A DNA stretch of 62,937 nucleotides, taken from NCBI GenBank assembly GCA_011620585.1, contig WOYV01000038.1, positions 1 to 62,937 on the forward strand. The letters run 5' to 3'. A program made the position numbers and the translations under genes. The first letter of the stretch is position 1, and every line of letters begins with the position of its first letter. The notes under the pieces are model-generated. The model worked only from the letters and a program-made list of their open reading frames with translations, did no database searches and was not told the origin of the DNA. This document shows positions 1 through 9,440 of this stretch, piece by piece. The DNA comes from Draconibacterium sp. (lineage in GTDB: Bacteria; Bacteroidota; Bacteroidia; Bacteroidales; Prolixibacteraceae).

Positions 1-39
1 CCTTCGGGGAGTAACCCCAACTTTTATTTTTTTAGTCGT

Positions 40-918
40 TCAGTAGTGATAAATTTTCTTTTTTGCTGAAAGAAGCGTATTCAACAACAACGAAGTTCTG
101 GTCATTGGCCCAACTCCGCCAGGTACCGGAGTTATGTAAGAACATTTTGGGGCAACCTCATCGAAAAGTACATCGCCTTTTAGTTTAAACCCCGACTTGG
201 TCAGATCTGATTTTACACGAGTGGTTCCCACATCGATCACAACCGCTCCTTCTTTCACCATATCGCCCTTTACAAATTCGGGGACACCCATGGCAACAAT
301 TAAAATATCGGCGGAGCGACAAACTTCTTTTAAATTGGCGGTTCGGCTGTGTGCAACGGTTACAGTTGCATTCATTGCCTTTTGCGACATCAGCACACTC
401 ATTGGCCGGCCAACAATATTGCTTCGGCCAAGCACCACACAATTTTTTCCGTTTGTTTCGATATTATACCGTTTGAGCAATTCAACAATTCCGTAAGGTG
501 TTGCTGATACAAACGAAGGAAGACCAATTACCATTCTTCCCACGTTAATTGGATGAAATCCATCCACGTCTTTTTTGGGATTGATAGCTTCGATCACTTT
601 TTGTTCAGAAATATGTTTCGGTAAAGGCAACTGTACAATGAAACCGTCCAAATCGTCATCGTTGTTGAGTTCTTCAACTTTAGCCAGCAATTCTTCTTCG
701 CTTACATCATCTTCGTAGCAAACCAGCGACGATTTGAACCCAACAGCTTCACAGTCTTTTATTTTATAAGCAACATAGGTTTCGCTTCCACCATCGTGCC
801 CTACAAGAATTGCAGCCAAATGCGGCTGCTTTCCTCCTTCAGCAATCATCTGCTTCACTTCTTCAGCAATTTCCTGTTTAATTTCAGCTGCTACCTTGTT
901 TCCGTCAATCAATTGCAT
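40..918 (-). CDS. folD: Bifunctional methylenetetrahydrofolate dehydrogenase / cyclohydrolase
   Basis: FolD interconverts 5,10-methylene-THF, 5,10-methenyl-THF and 10-formyl-THF in the cytoplasm using NADP, feeding purine and formyl-Met synthesis. The 292-residue protein has the usual family length. It shows the catalytic Tyr48-x3-Lys52 pair, the PLPKHI substrate loop near residue 100, the cofactor motif GRSNIVGRP near residue 165 and the C-terminal [11 protein letters not shown] motif. It starts with ATG and lies 46 bp downstream of ffh on the same strand, so the two may be cotranscribed. Identification is by motif recognition and is very secure. Confidence 0.97.
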   Translation of the reverse strand: MQLIDGNKVAAEIKQEIAEEVKQMIAEGGKQPHLAAILVGHDGGSETYVAYKIKDCEAVGFKSSLVCYEDDVSEEELLAKVEELNNDDDLDGFIVQLPLPKHISEQKVIEAINPKKDVDGFHPINVGRMVIGLPSFVSATPYGIVELLKRYNIETNGKNCVVLGRSNIVGRPMSVLMSQKAMNATVTVAHSRTANLKEVCRSADILIVAMGVPEFVKGDMVKEGAVVIDVGTTRVKSDLTKSGFKLKGDVLFDEVAPKCSYITPVPGGVGPMTRTSLLLNTLLSAKKKIYHY

Positions 919-964
919 GATAATGTAATTTGATAATTTTTACCTGGGTTTCTTCGGGGTCAAT

Positions 965-2299
965 TTATCTGCCGCGCTGTTGCATGCCCGACATCATGCG
1001 TTGTATATTTTTACCTTGCGAAACCATCTTCATCATTTTTCGTGTTTCGTCGAATTGTTTCAGCAAACGGTTTACTTCCTGTACATCGGTTCCCGATCCA
1101 GTTGCAATCCGTTTTCTGCGGGTTCCGTTTATTATGGCCGGGTTTTCGCGCTCGGTTGGGGTCATCGAATAAATAATGGCTTCAATATGTTTGAAAGCGT
1201 CGTCGTCGATATCCATATTCTTGATCGCTTTTCCCATTCCCGGGATCATGCCCACTACATCTTTCAGGTTCCCCATTTTTTTGATCTGGCTGATCTGTTT
1301 CAGAAAGTCGTTAAAGTCGAAAGTGTTCTTCGCCAGTTTCTTCTGAAGACGTTTGGCTTCTTCTTCATCAAACTGCTCCTGTGCTTTTTCAACCAGCGAA
1401 ACAATGTCGCCCATTCCGAGAATCCGGTCGGCCATCCTTTCGGGATGAAAAATATCGAGTGCATCGAGTTTCTCGCCGGTACCAACAAATTTGATTGGTT
1501 TCTCAACCACCGAACGGATCGATAGCGCTGCACCACCGCGCGTGTCTCCATCGAGTTTTGTCAGAACCACGCCATCAAAATCCAGGCGGTCGTTAAATTC
1601 TTTGGCAGTATTCACTGCATCCTGACCCGTCATCGAGTCGACCACAAACAGAATTTCATCGGGATTTATCGCTGCTTTAATCGCGGCAATCTCGTTCATC
1701 ATCTGTTCATCCACTGCTAAACGGCCGGCAGTATCCACAATCACAGTATCATATCCTTTAGCTTTGGCTTCCTGGATTGCTGCTTTTGCGATTTTTACCG
1801 GATCCATGTTTCCTTCTTCGGTGTAAACAGGAATTCCGATTTGTTCACCCAAAACTTTCAACTGTTCGATGGCAGCAGGACGGTAAACGTCACCTGCCAC
1901 CAGCATCGGGCGACGGCCCTTTTTGCTTTTCAGCATATTGGCGAGTTTGCCCGAGAATGTGGTTTTACCCGACCCCTGCAACCCTGCCATTAAAATAACC
2001 GCAGGTTTTCCTTTCAGCTCGATATCGGCAAAAGTGCCTCCCATCAACTGTGCCAGCTCGTCTTTCACGATCTTCACCATCAGTTGTCCGGGTTTCACGG
2101 CAGTGAGAACCTGCTGTCCCAGCGCCTTTTCTTTTACATCGTCGGTAAATTGCTTGGCAATTTTAAAGTTAACGTCGGCATCAAGCAAGGCACGACGAAT
2201 ATCTTTTAATGTTTCTGCAACGTTGATTTCGGTAATCTTCCCCTGTCCTTTCAACATTTTAAAGGACCGATCCAACCTGTCACTTAAATTCTCGAACAT
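965..2299 (-). CDS. ffh: Signal recognition particle GTPase Ffh
   Basis: Ffh binds 4.5S RNA and signal sequences of nascent chains and delivers ribosomes to FtsY at the membrane. The protein has the N-terminal four-helix bundle, the P-loop GLQGSGKTT near residue 106, the DTAGR and TKLDGD GTPase motifs, and a methionine-rich C-terminal M domain ending in MRSG-like repeats ([11 protein letters not shown]). I place the start at the ATG at 2299, giving [14 protein letters not shown], the conserved beginning of Ffh. The frame is open ten codons further upstream to 2329, but that extension does not resemble the family. Length is 444 residues. Confidence 0.97.
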   Translation of the reverse strand: MFENLSDRLDRSFKMLKGQGKITEINVAETLKDIRRALLDADVNFKIAKQFTDDVKEKALGQQVLTAVKPGQLMVKIVKDELAQLMGGTFADIELKGKPAVILMAGLQGSGKTTFSGKLANMLKSKKGRRPMLVAGDVYRPAAIEQLKVLGEQIGIPVYTEEGNMDPVKIAKAAIQEAKAKGYDTVIVDTAGRLAVDEQMMNEIAAIKAAINPDEILFVVDSMTGQDAVNTAKEFNDRLDFDGVVLTKLDGDTRGGAALSIRSVVEKPIKFVGTGEKLDALDIFHPERMADRILGMGDIVSLVEKAQEQFDEEEAKRLQKKLAKNTFDFNDFLKQISQIKKMGNLKDVVGMIPGMGKAIKNMDIDDDAFKHIEAIIYSMTPTERENPAIINGTRRKRIATGSGTDVQEVNRLLKQFDETRKMMKMVSQGKNIQRMMSGMQQRGR

Positions 2300-2391
2300 G
2301 CTTTCAATAGTTTTGAAAATGAGGTGCAAAAATAGGAAAAAAATGGCAAAGCTTCAGATTCATACCGAGATAAAAACAACAGGCAAAGACA

Positions 2392-2432
2392 TAAAAAAAA
2401 CCGTTCTCACTCTGAAAAGTATTGAACGGCTT
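2392..2432 (-). terminator. Intrinsic terminator downstream of kduD
   Basis: Read on the minus strand, the arm AGCCGTTC is followed by a 15-17 nt loop and GAACGGTT, which pair with one G-U wobble, and then by a run of eight T. It separates kduD from ffh. Confidence 0.75.
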
Positions 2433-2456
2433 TTTGCTTTAAACAAAGCCATTTAA

Positions 2457-3254
2457 CTATAAATCGTTCTCTCCTTGTACATATCCAAAGTTGGCGAGGA
2501 TTCCGCCATCGACAAAAAGAATGTGTCCGTTTACAAAGTTGCTCGCCTGAGAAGCAAGAAACAGAGCAGCATTTCCAACATCTTCGGGCTCACCCCAACG
2601 CCCGGCAGGTGTGCGCATCATTACTAAATCGTTAAACGGATGACCTCCTTCACGGATGGGAGCGGTTTGCGAAGTGGCAATGTACCCTGGGCCAATTCCG
2701 TTGATTTGGATATTGTATTTGGCCCATTCGCAGGCCATGTTGGCCGTAAGAAGTTTTAAACCACCTTTTGCAGCAGCGTAAGCCGAAACCGAGTTACGCC
2801 CGTAAACACTCATCATCGAACACATGTTGATAATCTTCCCCGAACGCTTTTCGATCATTTTAGGAGCTACCCGTTTTGATACAATTAGAGGCGCCACCAA
2901 ATCAATATCGATTACTTGCTTAAAGTCTGATATCGGCATATCAAGAATCGGGATACGTTTTATAATTCCGGCGTTGTTCACCAAAATATCGACGGCCCCA
3001 ACTTCCGCCTCAATTTGCGAGACACCTTTATCCACATCGGCTTCATTGGTAACATCAAATTTGAGGGTAAACACATTAAGCCCAACTTCGGCATATTCGG
3101 CCTTACAACTTTCGAGTTTTTCGTCGGAGATGTCGTTCACACAAATTTTTGCACCCGCCTGTCCGAGCACTTTTCCAATGGCCATTCCTATTCCGTGCGT
3201 TCCACCGGTAATTAAAGCCACTTTTCCTGTCAGATCAAATAATTGCTGTATCAT
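2457..3254 (-). CDS. kduD: 2-dehydro-3-deoxy-D-gluconate 5-dehydrogenase (KduD), SDR family
   Basis: KduD reduces 3-deoxy-D-glycero-2,5-hexodiulosonate to 2-keto-3-deoxygluconate with NAD(P)H, the second intracellular step for unsaturated uronates released by polysaccharide lyases or unsaturated glucuronyl hydrolases. The 265-residue protein is a classical short-chain dehydrogenase: TGGTHGIG nucleotide motif at about 16-23, NNAG at 93-96, catalytic Tyr159 and Lys163 in SAYAAAK, preceded by a Ser near 146. SDR assignment is certain. The specific activity rests on the adjacent kduI 17 bp upstream, with which it forms a two-gene operon closed by the terminator at 2392-2432. Confidence 0.9.
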   Translation of the reverse strand: MIQQLFDLTGKVALITGGTHGIGMAIGKVLGQAGAKICVNDISDEKLESCKAEYAEVGLNVFTLKFDVTNEADVDKGVSQIEAEVGAVDILVNNAGIIKRIPILDMPISDFKQVIDIDLVAPLIVSKRVAPKMIEKRSGKIINMCSMMSVYGRNSVSAYAAAKGGLKLLTANMACEWAKYNIQINGIGPGYIATSQTAPIREGGHPFNDLVMMRTPAGRWGEPEDVGNAALFLASQASNFVNGHILFVDGGILANFGYVQGENDL

Positions 3255-3271
3255 TTTTCAATTTGAATTTA

Positions 3272-4114
3272 TTAGCGAAGTTTGGTTGGTGCAATCACGT
3301 CCATATCGGTGTAGTCAAGATTTTCGCCTGCCATTCCCCAAATAAAAATATAGTTCGATGTTCCGGCAGCCGCGTGGATCGACCATTCCGGCGAAATCAC
3401 TGCCTGTTCATTCTGCATCCAAATATGACGGGTTTCATTGGGTTGCCCCATAAAATGGCAAATCGCCTGTCCTTCGGGCACATTAAAGTAAAAATATATT
3501 TCGTTACGCCGACTATGACGATGCGGCGGCATCGTATTCCAAACACTTCCGGTTTTTAATTCGGTCATTCCCATTTGCAACTGACAGGTTTCGACTACTC
3601 CGTTTATCAGCAACTGGTTTATGTTTCTTTCGTTCGAAGTTTCGAGCGCACCCGTATGCAGCACGTTGGCATCGCCCATTGTTACATGCTTGGTTGGGTA
3701 AGCTTTGTGAGCCGGCGCCGAGTTGATGTAAAAGTGGGCAGGTTCTTCAGCGTTTTCCGATTTAAACAACACTTCCTTACTCCCTCTGCCGATATAAATC
3801 GCGTCTTTAAAATTCATTTTGTATTCGGTGCCATCCACTACGATAGAACCCGGGCCAGCCACGTTGATCACTCCAACTTCGCGGCGTTGACAAAAGAATT
3901 CGGCTTTTAAGGGATCTATTGTTTCCAGCATCAATGCTTTGTTAACAGGAACTGCCCCACCAACAATGTATCTTTCGATTGAAGAATAAACGAGACGAAC
4001 ATTGTCCGGCTCCATTAGTTTTTCTACCAAAAATTCCTTTCTGATTCGATCTGTTCCATACGACTTAAAATCCTCGGGGTGATAAGCGTATCTTTCTTCA
4101 TAAATGGTTGCCAT
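3272..4114 (-). CDS. kduI: 5-keto-4-deoxyuronate isomerase (KduI)
   Basis: KduI isomerises 4-deoxy-L-threo-5-hexosulose uronate (from unsaturated galacturonate or glucuronate) to 3-deoxy-D-glycero-2,5-hexodiulosonate, the substrate of KduD. The 280-residue length matches the family. The cupin metal site is visible: His198, His200 and Glu205 in [10 protein letters not shown], plus His247 in WSIHAAAG, matching the four metal ligands known for E. coli KduI. It is the first gene of the kduI-kduD pair. No polysaccharide lyase lies nearby, so the pair probably serves lyase loci elsewhere in the genome. Confidence 0.95.
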   Translation of the reverse strand: MATIYEERYAYHPEDFKSYGTDRIRKEFLVEKLMEPDNVRLVYSSIERYIVGGAVPVNKALMLETIDPLKAEFFCQRREVGVINVAGPGSIVVDGTEYKMNFKDAIYIGRGSKEVLFKSENAEEPAHFYINSAPAHKAYPTKHVTMGDANVLHTGALETSNERNINQLLINGVVETCQLQMGMTELKTGSVWNTMPPHRHSRRNEIYFYFNVPEGQAICHFMGQPNETRHIWMQNEQAVISPEWSIHAAAGTSNYIFIWGMAGENLDYTDMDVIAPTKLR

Positions 4115-4362
4115 TGTATTTTTGTTTCAATTTAACTTGATCTGTAGTTATTCGGTCTGCTCAATTTGAGATAAAAATAAGCATTAATAGCCAAAATGCA
4201 GCCAAGTTGACCATGTAACAAGAAACTGTAACAAATAATTGAAGTCCGGTGAAACATTTAAGATGGCAGCGTAGCAGATTCTTCTCAAATCATTGCTAAT
4301 TGAAAAATGATGACGATCCGATCGCACTTACAAAGTAAAATTAAAACCGTATTTTCGGCCCC

Positions 4363-4800
4363 GTGGAATTTTGGTTTGAATATGGGTTATGGGGACTTTT
4401 TGCTGCCAGTTTTTTGGCGGCAACACTTATCCCTTTTAGTTCCGACGCACTTTTATTGCTCATGGTTGTAAAAGGTTTTGATGCCACTACCTCAATTCTC
4501 GTGGCAACACTCGGGAACTGGCTTGGAGGCATGAGCAGTTATTACATTGGATACCTTGGGAAATGGAAATGGATTGAGAAATACCTGAGGGTTGAACGAT
4601 CAAAAATTGAAAAATGGCACGAGCGGCTCGATAAGCGTGGAGCTATTTTTGCATTTTTTAGTTGGTTGCCTTTTGCAGGCGATATATTTGCCGTTGGATT
4701 GGGAATACTCAGAAGTAACTGGAAGATAGTGGCATTAGCTATGCTGGCCGGCAAATTGCTTCGTTACATCGTTTGGGCATGGCTGGGAACTATGGTTTAG
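4363..4800 (+). CDS. YqaA-like small membrane protein (DedA/VTT superfamily)
   Basis: A 145-residue integral membrane protein. It has hydrophobic segments near residues 7-40, 43-62 and 90-145, and the family-like stretch FFSWLPFAGDIFAVGLGILR, which corresponds to the conserved re-entrant region of YqaA/DedA proteins (Glu/Phe-rich loop, Pro, Gly, Asp). DedA-superfamily members are proposed lipid or small-molecule transporters or scramblases; the precise role of YqaA is not known. The start is a GTG at 4363. It is convergent with argS, with a bidirectional terminator between them. Confidence 0.75.
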   Translation: MEFWFEYGLWGLFAASFLAATLIPFSSDALLLLMVVKGFDATTSILVATLGNWLGGMSSYYIGYLGKWKWIEKYLRVERSKIEKWHERLDKRGAIFAFFSWLPFAGDIFAVGLGILRSNWKIVALAMLAGKLLRYIVWAWLGTMV

Positions 4801-4952
4801 ATGTCTACTGAATTCCAAATCAAGAATCATTTTAAACTATAATAAATTGGATTAAATGGGGTTACCTTTCAGTAAAAACAGGAATGTATAGGTAAGGAAG
4901 GACGTCGCAAACCCCGTTCGGCCATTAAATCAAAACAACATCAAAAAAAATT

Positions 4953-4980
4953 AAGGAGACTTTGGTCTCCTTTTCTTTTA
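4953..4980. terminator. Bidirectional terminator between yqaA-like gene and argS
   Basis: AAGGAGAC, a TTTG loop and GTCTCCTT form a perfect 8-bp stem. T-rich tracts follow on both strands (TTCTTTTA on plus, TTAATTTTTTTT on minus), suiting the two convergent genes. The minus-strand hairpin begins only a few bases after the argS stop codon. Confidence 0.8.
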
Positions 4981-6768
4981 CATTCTCTCGGGCATTTCTA
5001 TTCCAAGCAATTCCATTCCGCGTTTCACCACACTCCCAACGGATGAAGCCAACATCAGGCGAAAATTCCGAATGTTGTCATCCTCTTCTCCCAGAATGGA
5101 ATGATCGTGATAAAACTGGTTGAACTCTTTTACCAGCTCGTAACAGTAGTTGGCAATAACAGCAGGACTGAAATTATCGCCTGCTTCTTCAACCGTGGCA
5201 GGGAACAAGGAAATTCGTTTCAGAAGGTCTTTTTCCTTCACCGAAATTGCTTCGTGTTTTACATCTTTGCCAAAGTCGATATTCTGTTGGGCAGCTTTTC
5301 GCAAAACCGATTGTATGCGGGCATAAGTATATTGGATAAATGGACCGGTATTCCCATTAAAATCAATGGATTCTTCGGGGTTGAACATCATATTTTTTCG
5401 AGGATCAACTTTCAGGATGAAATACTTTAACGCCCCTAACGCAATGACACGATATGTTTTTTCAGCCTCTTCTTCAGAGAGAGCATCCAATTTCCCGAGT
5501 TCGTTCGACATTTTACGAGCTACTTCAGTCATTCCTTCCATCAAATCGTCAGCATCGACAACAGTACCTTCACGCGATTTCATTTTACCGGAAGGTAGCT
5601 CTACCATACCATACGAAAAGTGATACAGGTCTTTTCCCCATTTGAAACCAAGCTTATCGAGAAGAATAGCGAGTACCTGGAAGTGATAGTTTTGCTCATT
5701 TCCTACCACATACACCATTTTATTGATCGAATAATCGTTAAAACGCATTTTTGCAGTCCCGATGTCCTGTGTCATATAAACCGAAGTTCCGTCGCTACGT
5801 AACAACAGCTTCTGATCGAGACCATCACTACTAAGATCGGCCCAAACCGAGTTGTCGTCTTTCTGATAGAAAACACCTTCTTCCAAACCACGAAGTACTT
5901 CATCGCGACCTACCAGGTAGGTTTCCGATTCATAATATATTTTATCGAAGTCGACACCAAGATTTTTATAGGTTACATCGAAACCTTCGTACACCCAACC
6001 ATTCATGGTTTTCCACAAATTTACAGTGTCTTCATCTTTGGCTTCCCATTTGCGAAGCAATTCACGCGCGGCAACAATCGAAGGCGCCTGTTTTTCGGCG
6101 TCCTCTTTGCTCTTTCCCTGCTCCATTAGCTCCGAAATCTCGGCTTTATAATGTTTCTCAAATTCAACATAAAACTCACCCACCAGGTGATCTCCTTTCA
6201 TTCCCGAACTTTGAGGCGTCTTCCCATTTCCCCATTGCTGCCACGCATACATCGATTTACAAATATGTATTCCGCGATCGTTAACGATGTTGGTCTTCAC
6301 CACTTTTTTACCGTTTGCTTTGGCAATTTCTGAAATAGAATATCCCAACAAATTATTCCGAATATGACCCAGATGTAAGGGTTTATTGGTATTGGGTGAT
6401 GAATATTCCACCATCATTAGCTCCGACTCATCAGAGGCCTCTTTTATCCCAAAACCATTATCAGAAAACGCTTCAGCCAAAATTTCCAACCAATATTCTT
6501 TACTGATCTCAAGATTCAAAAATCCTTTGATTACATTAAACGAATGAACAAGGCCAACCTGTTTCAGAAGAAAATTACCCAGCTCTTCAGCCGTTACTTC
6601 AGGAGACTTTTTTGAGGCCCGCAAAAAGGGAAAAACAACGATAGTTACGTCGCCATCAAAATCTTTGCGTGTATTCTGTACCTGTACTTGTTCTTTGGCA
6701 ATTTCCTGACCGTAAAGCTCTTTTAAAGCTGCTACCGTCGCATTTTGTATAGTGGTTTCAATGTTCAT
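4978..6768 (-). CDS. argS: Arginyl-tRNA synthetase
   Basis: Class I aminoacyl-tRNA synthetase that charges tRNA-Arg. It has the N-terminal additional domain, the HIGH-type motif HLGH at 132-135 followed by IRNN, the ArgS replacement for KMSKS (MKSREGT, near residue 390) and the C-terminal DALR anticodon-binding domain. I place the start at the ATG at 6768 (MNIETTIQNA...), giving 596 residues. The frame is open to 6837, but the extra 23 residues are cysteine-rich, unlike the family, and would overlap the promoter-like box at 6791-6798. Confidence 0.96.
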   Translation of the reverse strand: MNIETTIQNATVAALKELYGQEIAKEQVQVQNTRKDFDGDVTIVVFPFLRASKKSPEVTAEELGNFLLKQVGLVHSFNVIKGFLNLEISKEYWLEILAEAFSDNGFGIKEASDESELMMVEYSSPNTNKPLHLGHIRNNLLGYSISEIAKANGKKVVKTNIVNDRGIHICKSMYAWQQWGNGKTPQSSGMKGDHLVGEFYVEFEKHYKAEISELMEQGKSKEDAEKQAPSIVAARELLRKWEAKDEDTVNLWKTMNGWVYEGFDVTYKNLGVDFDKIYYESETYLVGRDEVLRGLEEGVFYQKDDNSVWADLSSDGLDQKLLLRSDGTSVYMTQDIGTAKMRFNDYSINKMVYVVGNEQNYHFQVLAILLDKLGFKWGKDLYHFSYGMVELPSGKMKSREGTVVDADDLMEGMTEVARKMSNELGKLDALSEEEAEKTYRVIALGALKYFILKVDPRKNMMFNPEESIDFNGNTGPFIQYTYARIQSVLRKAAQQNIDFGKDVKHEAISVKEKDLLKRISLFPATVEEAGDNFSPAVIANYCYELVKEFNQFYHDHSILGEEDDNIRNFRLMLASSVGSVVKRGMELLGIEMPERM

Positions 6769-6790
6769 TTCGACATCTAATTTAGGAGCG

Positions 6791-6798
6791 CAAATATA
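6791..6798 (-). promoter_or_regulatory. Candidate -7 box of argS
   Basis: TATATTTG on the minus strand is an exact match to the Bacteroidota -7 consensus TAnnTTTG, 22 bp upstream of the argS ATG. No good TTTG -33 element is found at the usual spacing, so this rests on the -7 box alone. Confidence 0.4.
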
Positions 6799-6833
6799 AC
6801 ACTTTAGCCCCAAACAAGCCGACAACTTGGAGC

Positions 6834-6863
6834 ACAAAAAAAGCCCTGCCCAAAGGCAGAGCT
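6834..6863 (-). terminator. Intrinsic terminator of the ompA-like gene
   Basis: On the minus strand AGCTCTGCC, loop TTTG and GGCAGGGCT pair over nine bases with one G-U wobble, followed by a run of seven T. It closes the ompA-like transcript just before argS. Confidence 0.8.
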
Positions 6864-6885
6864 TTTCTCAATATATTATTGATTA

Positions 6886-8184
6886 CTATTTTCTGATTTT
6901 TGCTACCTCAAATTCAGCACGACGATTCTCTTTTCTGTGAGTCATTGAATCATTCGGAACTGCAGGTTTGGTTTCACCATAATTGTGCGATCCAACATAA
7001 GCATTGTTCACACCTTTCATCAGCAGGTATTTCACAACAGCCTGGGCGCGTCTTTCAGATAAGCCCATGTTGTAGTTTTCAGTACCAATATTACAGGTAT
7101 GGCCTCCAATAACAATGTTGTATTCTTTGGCAGCATTCAATTGTTCAGCTACTTTATCGAGTTCTGCTTTGGCTTCTGGTTTCAAGTCTGCTTTATCGAA
7201 ATCGAAATAGATAGTTGGAATACTGATTTCTGCCCAATCAGGACAACCTTTGTTTGAAGCAGGGCCTGCTTCTTGCGGACAATTGTCTTCACAGTCGATT
7301 ACACCGTCACCGTCTGAATCAATCGGGCAACCATTGGCGTCAACCGGGCAACCTTTTGGAGTATCCGGACATTTGTCTTTTGGATCAGGAACACCGTCTT
7401 CATCAGTATCAGGACATCCGTTAAATTTAGCCAGACCAGCTACATCCGGACATTCGTCATCTTTATCAGCAATTCCGTCACCGTCACGGTCAGGACATCC
7501 TGCTAAAGCGGCAGTTCCTGGTTCATCAGGACATTCGTCTTTATAATCCGGAATTCCGTCGCCGTCGCGATCAAGCGGACAACCTTTTTCGTCAACCTGA
7601 ACTCCTGGAGGAGTGTCCGGGCATTCGTCTTTTTTATCTTTTACACCGTCGCCGTCTGAGTCTTTGGCGCTACCAAGTGCGAACTCAATAATGCTGGTAA
7701 CCATAATGTGGTCATCGGTTACTTTCGTTCCAACACCGTCAACAGAACGGGTGCCTTCGATACCTTTAACATATGAACCGGCTACAAACAGTGAAGTATT
7801 TTCGCCTACCGGAAATTTCAAACCGGCACCGCCATCGAAGTTAACGCCTGATTCCTTATTGTCCCACATATAACCAACACCACCAAACAAGTAAGGTTGA
7901 ATAGCGTTAGTTTCTTTGAATAGTTTAAGGCGCAAATTCAGTAAAGGGTTGAAAACATCAATCCCCGGATCAGAAAATGACATCCTTGAATCCAGCATCA
8001 AGTCGAAAGTTGGGCTTAAATAACGGCTAAGGTATAAGTCAGCCAAAACTCCGGCTTTTTGACTTTCCAGATTATAGTCGACACCAGGTCCCAGACCAAT
8101 TGCCCACTTATTATCTGAGTTCTGCGCAAGTGCAGCTCCAACTGCTAAAACCAACGCGAAAAAGAAAAGAGTAAACTTTTTCAT
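6886..8184 (-). CDS. OmpA-family outer membrane protein with thrombospondin type 3 repeats
   Basis: A 432-residue porin-like structural protein joining the outer membrane to peptidoglycan. In order: a signal peptide ending in ALA-QN near residue 21, an N-terminal eight-strand-type beta-barrel region (about 25-165), a calcium-binding TSP3 linker (about 175-315) with repeated DxDGDGxxDxxDxCP units, and a C-terminal OmpA domain (YFDFDKADLKPEA... LSERRAQAV). The peptidoglycan-binding loop reads GHTCN instead of the usual GHTDN, so the Asp that contacts diaminopimelate in studied OmpA proteins is Cys here. The arginine of LSERRA is kept. It is a monocistronic gene with its own promoter and terminator. 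Confidence 0.92.
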   Translation of the reverse strand: MKKFTLFFFALVLAVGAALAQNSDNKWAIGLGPGVDYNLESQKAGVLADLYLSRYLSPTFDLMLDSRMSFSDPGIDVFNPLLNLRLKLFKETNAIQPYLFGGVGYMWDNKESGVNFDGGAGLKFPVGENTSLFVAGSYVKGIEGTRSVDGVGTKVTDDHIMVTSIIEFALGSAKDSDGDGVKDKKDECPDTPPGVQVDEKGCPLDRDGDGIPDYKDECPDEPGTAALAGCPDRDGDGIADKDDECPDVAGLAKFNGCPDTDEDGVPDPKDKCPDTPKGCPVDANGCPIDSDGDGVIDCEDNCPQEAGPASNKGCPDWAEISIPTIYFDFDKADLKPEAKAELDKVAEQLNAAKEYNIVIGGHTCNIGTENYNMGLSERRAQAVVKYLLMKGVNNAYVGSHNYGETKPAVPNDSMTHRKENRRAEFEVAKIRK

Positions 8185-8300
8185 AACTAATTATTTATTT
8201 TATTTTTTTCGTGAATTCTTGAGGCAATTTAAAAATTAATTTTCATCTTTCAAAACAGCATCAACTGCGTAACGTTCATTTTTGTGATCACAACTTTTAA

Positions 8301-8333
8301 CAAAATTAAACAATTAACGCAAACATAATCAAA
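8301..8333 (-). promoter_or_regulatory. Promoter of the ompA-like gene
   Basis: On the minus strand TTTG (8330-8333), a 21-nt spacer and TAATTTTG (8301-8308) match the Bacteroidota primary-sigma promoter. The leader to the ATG at 8184 would be about 110 nt. A second TAnnTTTG match (TATGTTTG, 8320-8327) lies within the spacer but lacks a -33 partner. Confidence 0.6.
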
Positions 8334-8345
8334 AATACAAAGAAA

Positions 8346-8885
8346 TTGTTTTCAATTATTGATATAGAAACGACCGGCAACAGATACAAATATGGAAAAA
8401 TCACCGAAATAGCCATTTATCAACACAATGGTCAACACATTACCGATTCGTTTTCGACACTGATTAATCCTGAGATGGATATTCCTTTTTTTATTACCGA
8501 GTTAACCGGGATTAACAATGCAATGGTTAAAGATGCCCCACGTTTTTACGAGGTCGCTAAAAAGATTGTTGAACTTACACAGGGCCGTACTTTTGTGGCA
8601 CATAATGTAAGTTTCGATTATAAATTCATCCGGGAAGAATTTGCCCGGCTGGGTTACGATTACAAACGGGAAACCATGTGCACAGTCCAATTGTCGCGAA
8701 GATTACTTCCGGGTCATCGTTCGTATTCGTTAGGAAAAATTTGTGCTGAGCTGGGGATTGAAATCAATGGCAGGCACCGCGCTGCTGGCGATGCACTGGC
8801 CACTGTTAAACTATTTGAAATTCTTTTACATAAGAATGTCGAAATCGGTACTGAGAAAAATCAGTACAATTTTCGCTTATTCTGA
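8346..8885 (+). CDS. DEDDh 3'-5' exonuclease (DnaQ-like)
   Basis: A 179-residue stand-alone exonuclease domain like the epsilon subunit of DNA polymerase III. Motifs are complete: Exo I DIETTG (Asp/Glu near residues 6-8), Exo II HNVSFDYKFI near residue 79, Exo III HRAAGDA with catalytic His and Asp near residue 140. The start is a TTG at 8346 directly before FSIIDIETTG; no ATG is available upstream in a sensible position, and the family normally begins about here. Many Bacteroidota relatives carry a C-terminal UvrC-like nuclease domain, which is absent. The stop is one base from the stop of the convergent DUF5606 gene. Confidence 0.88.
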   Translation: MFSIIDIETTGNRYKYGKITEIAIYQHNGQHITDSFSTLINPEMDIPFFITELTGINNAMVKDAPRFYEVAKKIVELTQGRTFVAHNVSFDYKFIREEFARLGYDYKRETMCTVQLSRRLLPGHRSYSLGKICAELGIEINGRHRAAGDALATVKLFEILLHKNVEIGTEKNQYNFRLF

Positions 8886-8886
8886 A

Positions 8887-9318
8887 TTATTTATTTTCAT
8901 TTTCTGGCGATTCTTCAGACTGGCCTTCAGCTTCTTCACTAAAATCAAGCATGTCGTTTTCGAGAAGCGTATTGTACCACAAAACAACCTTTTTAATATC
9001 CGAGACATAAACTCTGTCCTGATCATAATCAGGTAAAATTTCTTCGAAATAAGCTTTGAGTTCGTTCCCGGAAGCTTTAGCCGAAATTGCCTGCCCGCCT
9101 TCTTCTTTTTCAGAAATGGTTTTGAAAATATCTTTTAGCGGAACATCCCCTTCCAAAGTATAAATCGCAATGTCTTCCAACGAAGAAACCTTGGCCGTTG
9201 AATAAACGGGAAAGCGTTTTTTGGTATCCAGCGACTCAACAATAATATTATTTTTACTTTCGGCTACGAGCTTATAAAGCCCCGAATGTCCCGAAATTGA
9301 TAGTATTCCCTTTAACAT
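8887..9318 (-). CDS. DUF5606 family protein
   Basis: A 143-residue soluble protein beginning MLKGILSISGHSGLYKLVAES, the typical start of the Bacteroidota-specific DUF5606 family. The N-terminal part (about 1-60) looks like a small beta-barrel domain, followed by a helical region and an acidic C-terminal tail rich in Glu and Ser. No catalytic motif is visible and the function is unknown. It is convergent with the exonuclease gene. Confidence 0.8.
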   Translation of the reverse strand: MLKGILSISGHSGLYKLVAESKNNIIVESLDTKKRFPVYSTAKVSSLEDIAIYTLEGDVPLKDIFKTISEKEEGGQAISAKASGNELKAYFEEILPDYDQDRVYVSDIKKVVLWYNTLLENDMLDFSEEAEGQSEESPENENK

Positions 9319-9440
9319 GGTTTATTTTTTTCGCGAAGATACAATTTTTGAATTTCTTTTGATAATGATTTATAAGTTGCAGCAGTATTGATGACTCTTA
9401 CCAAGCTATAATTTATTGATTTTCAATGGCTTATTTCTAT

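Noticed and set aside
1-39. Hairpin GGGGAGTAACCCC followed by T-rich sequence as a folD terminator
   Set aside because: The T-tract follows on the plus strand, while folD is on the minus strand; the stem is only four base pairs and the feature is cut by the window edge.
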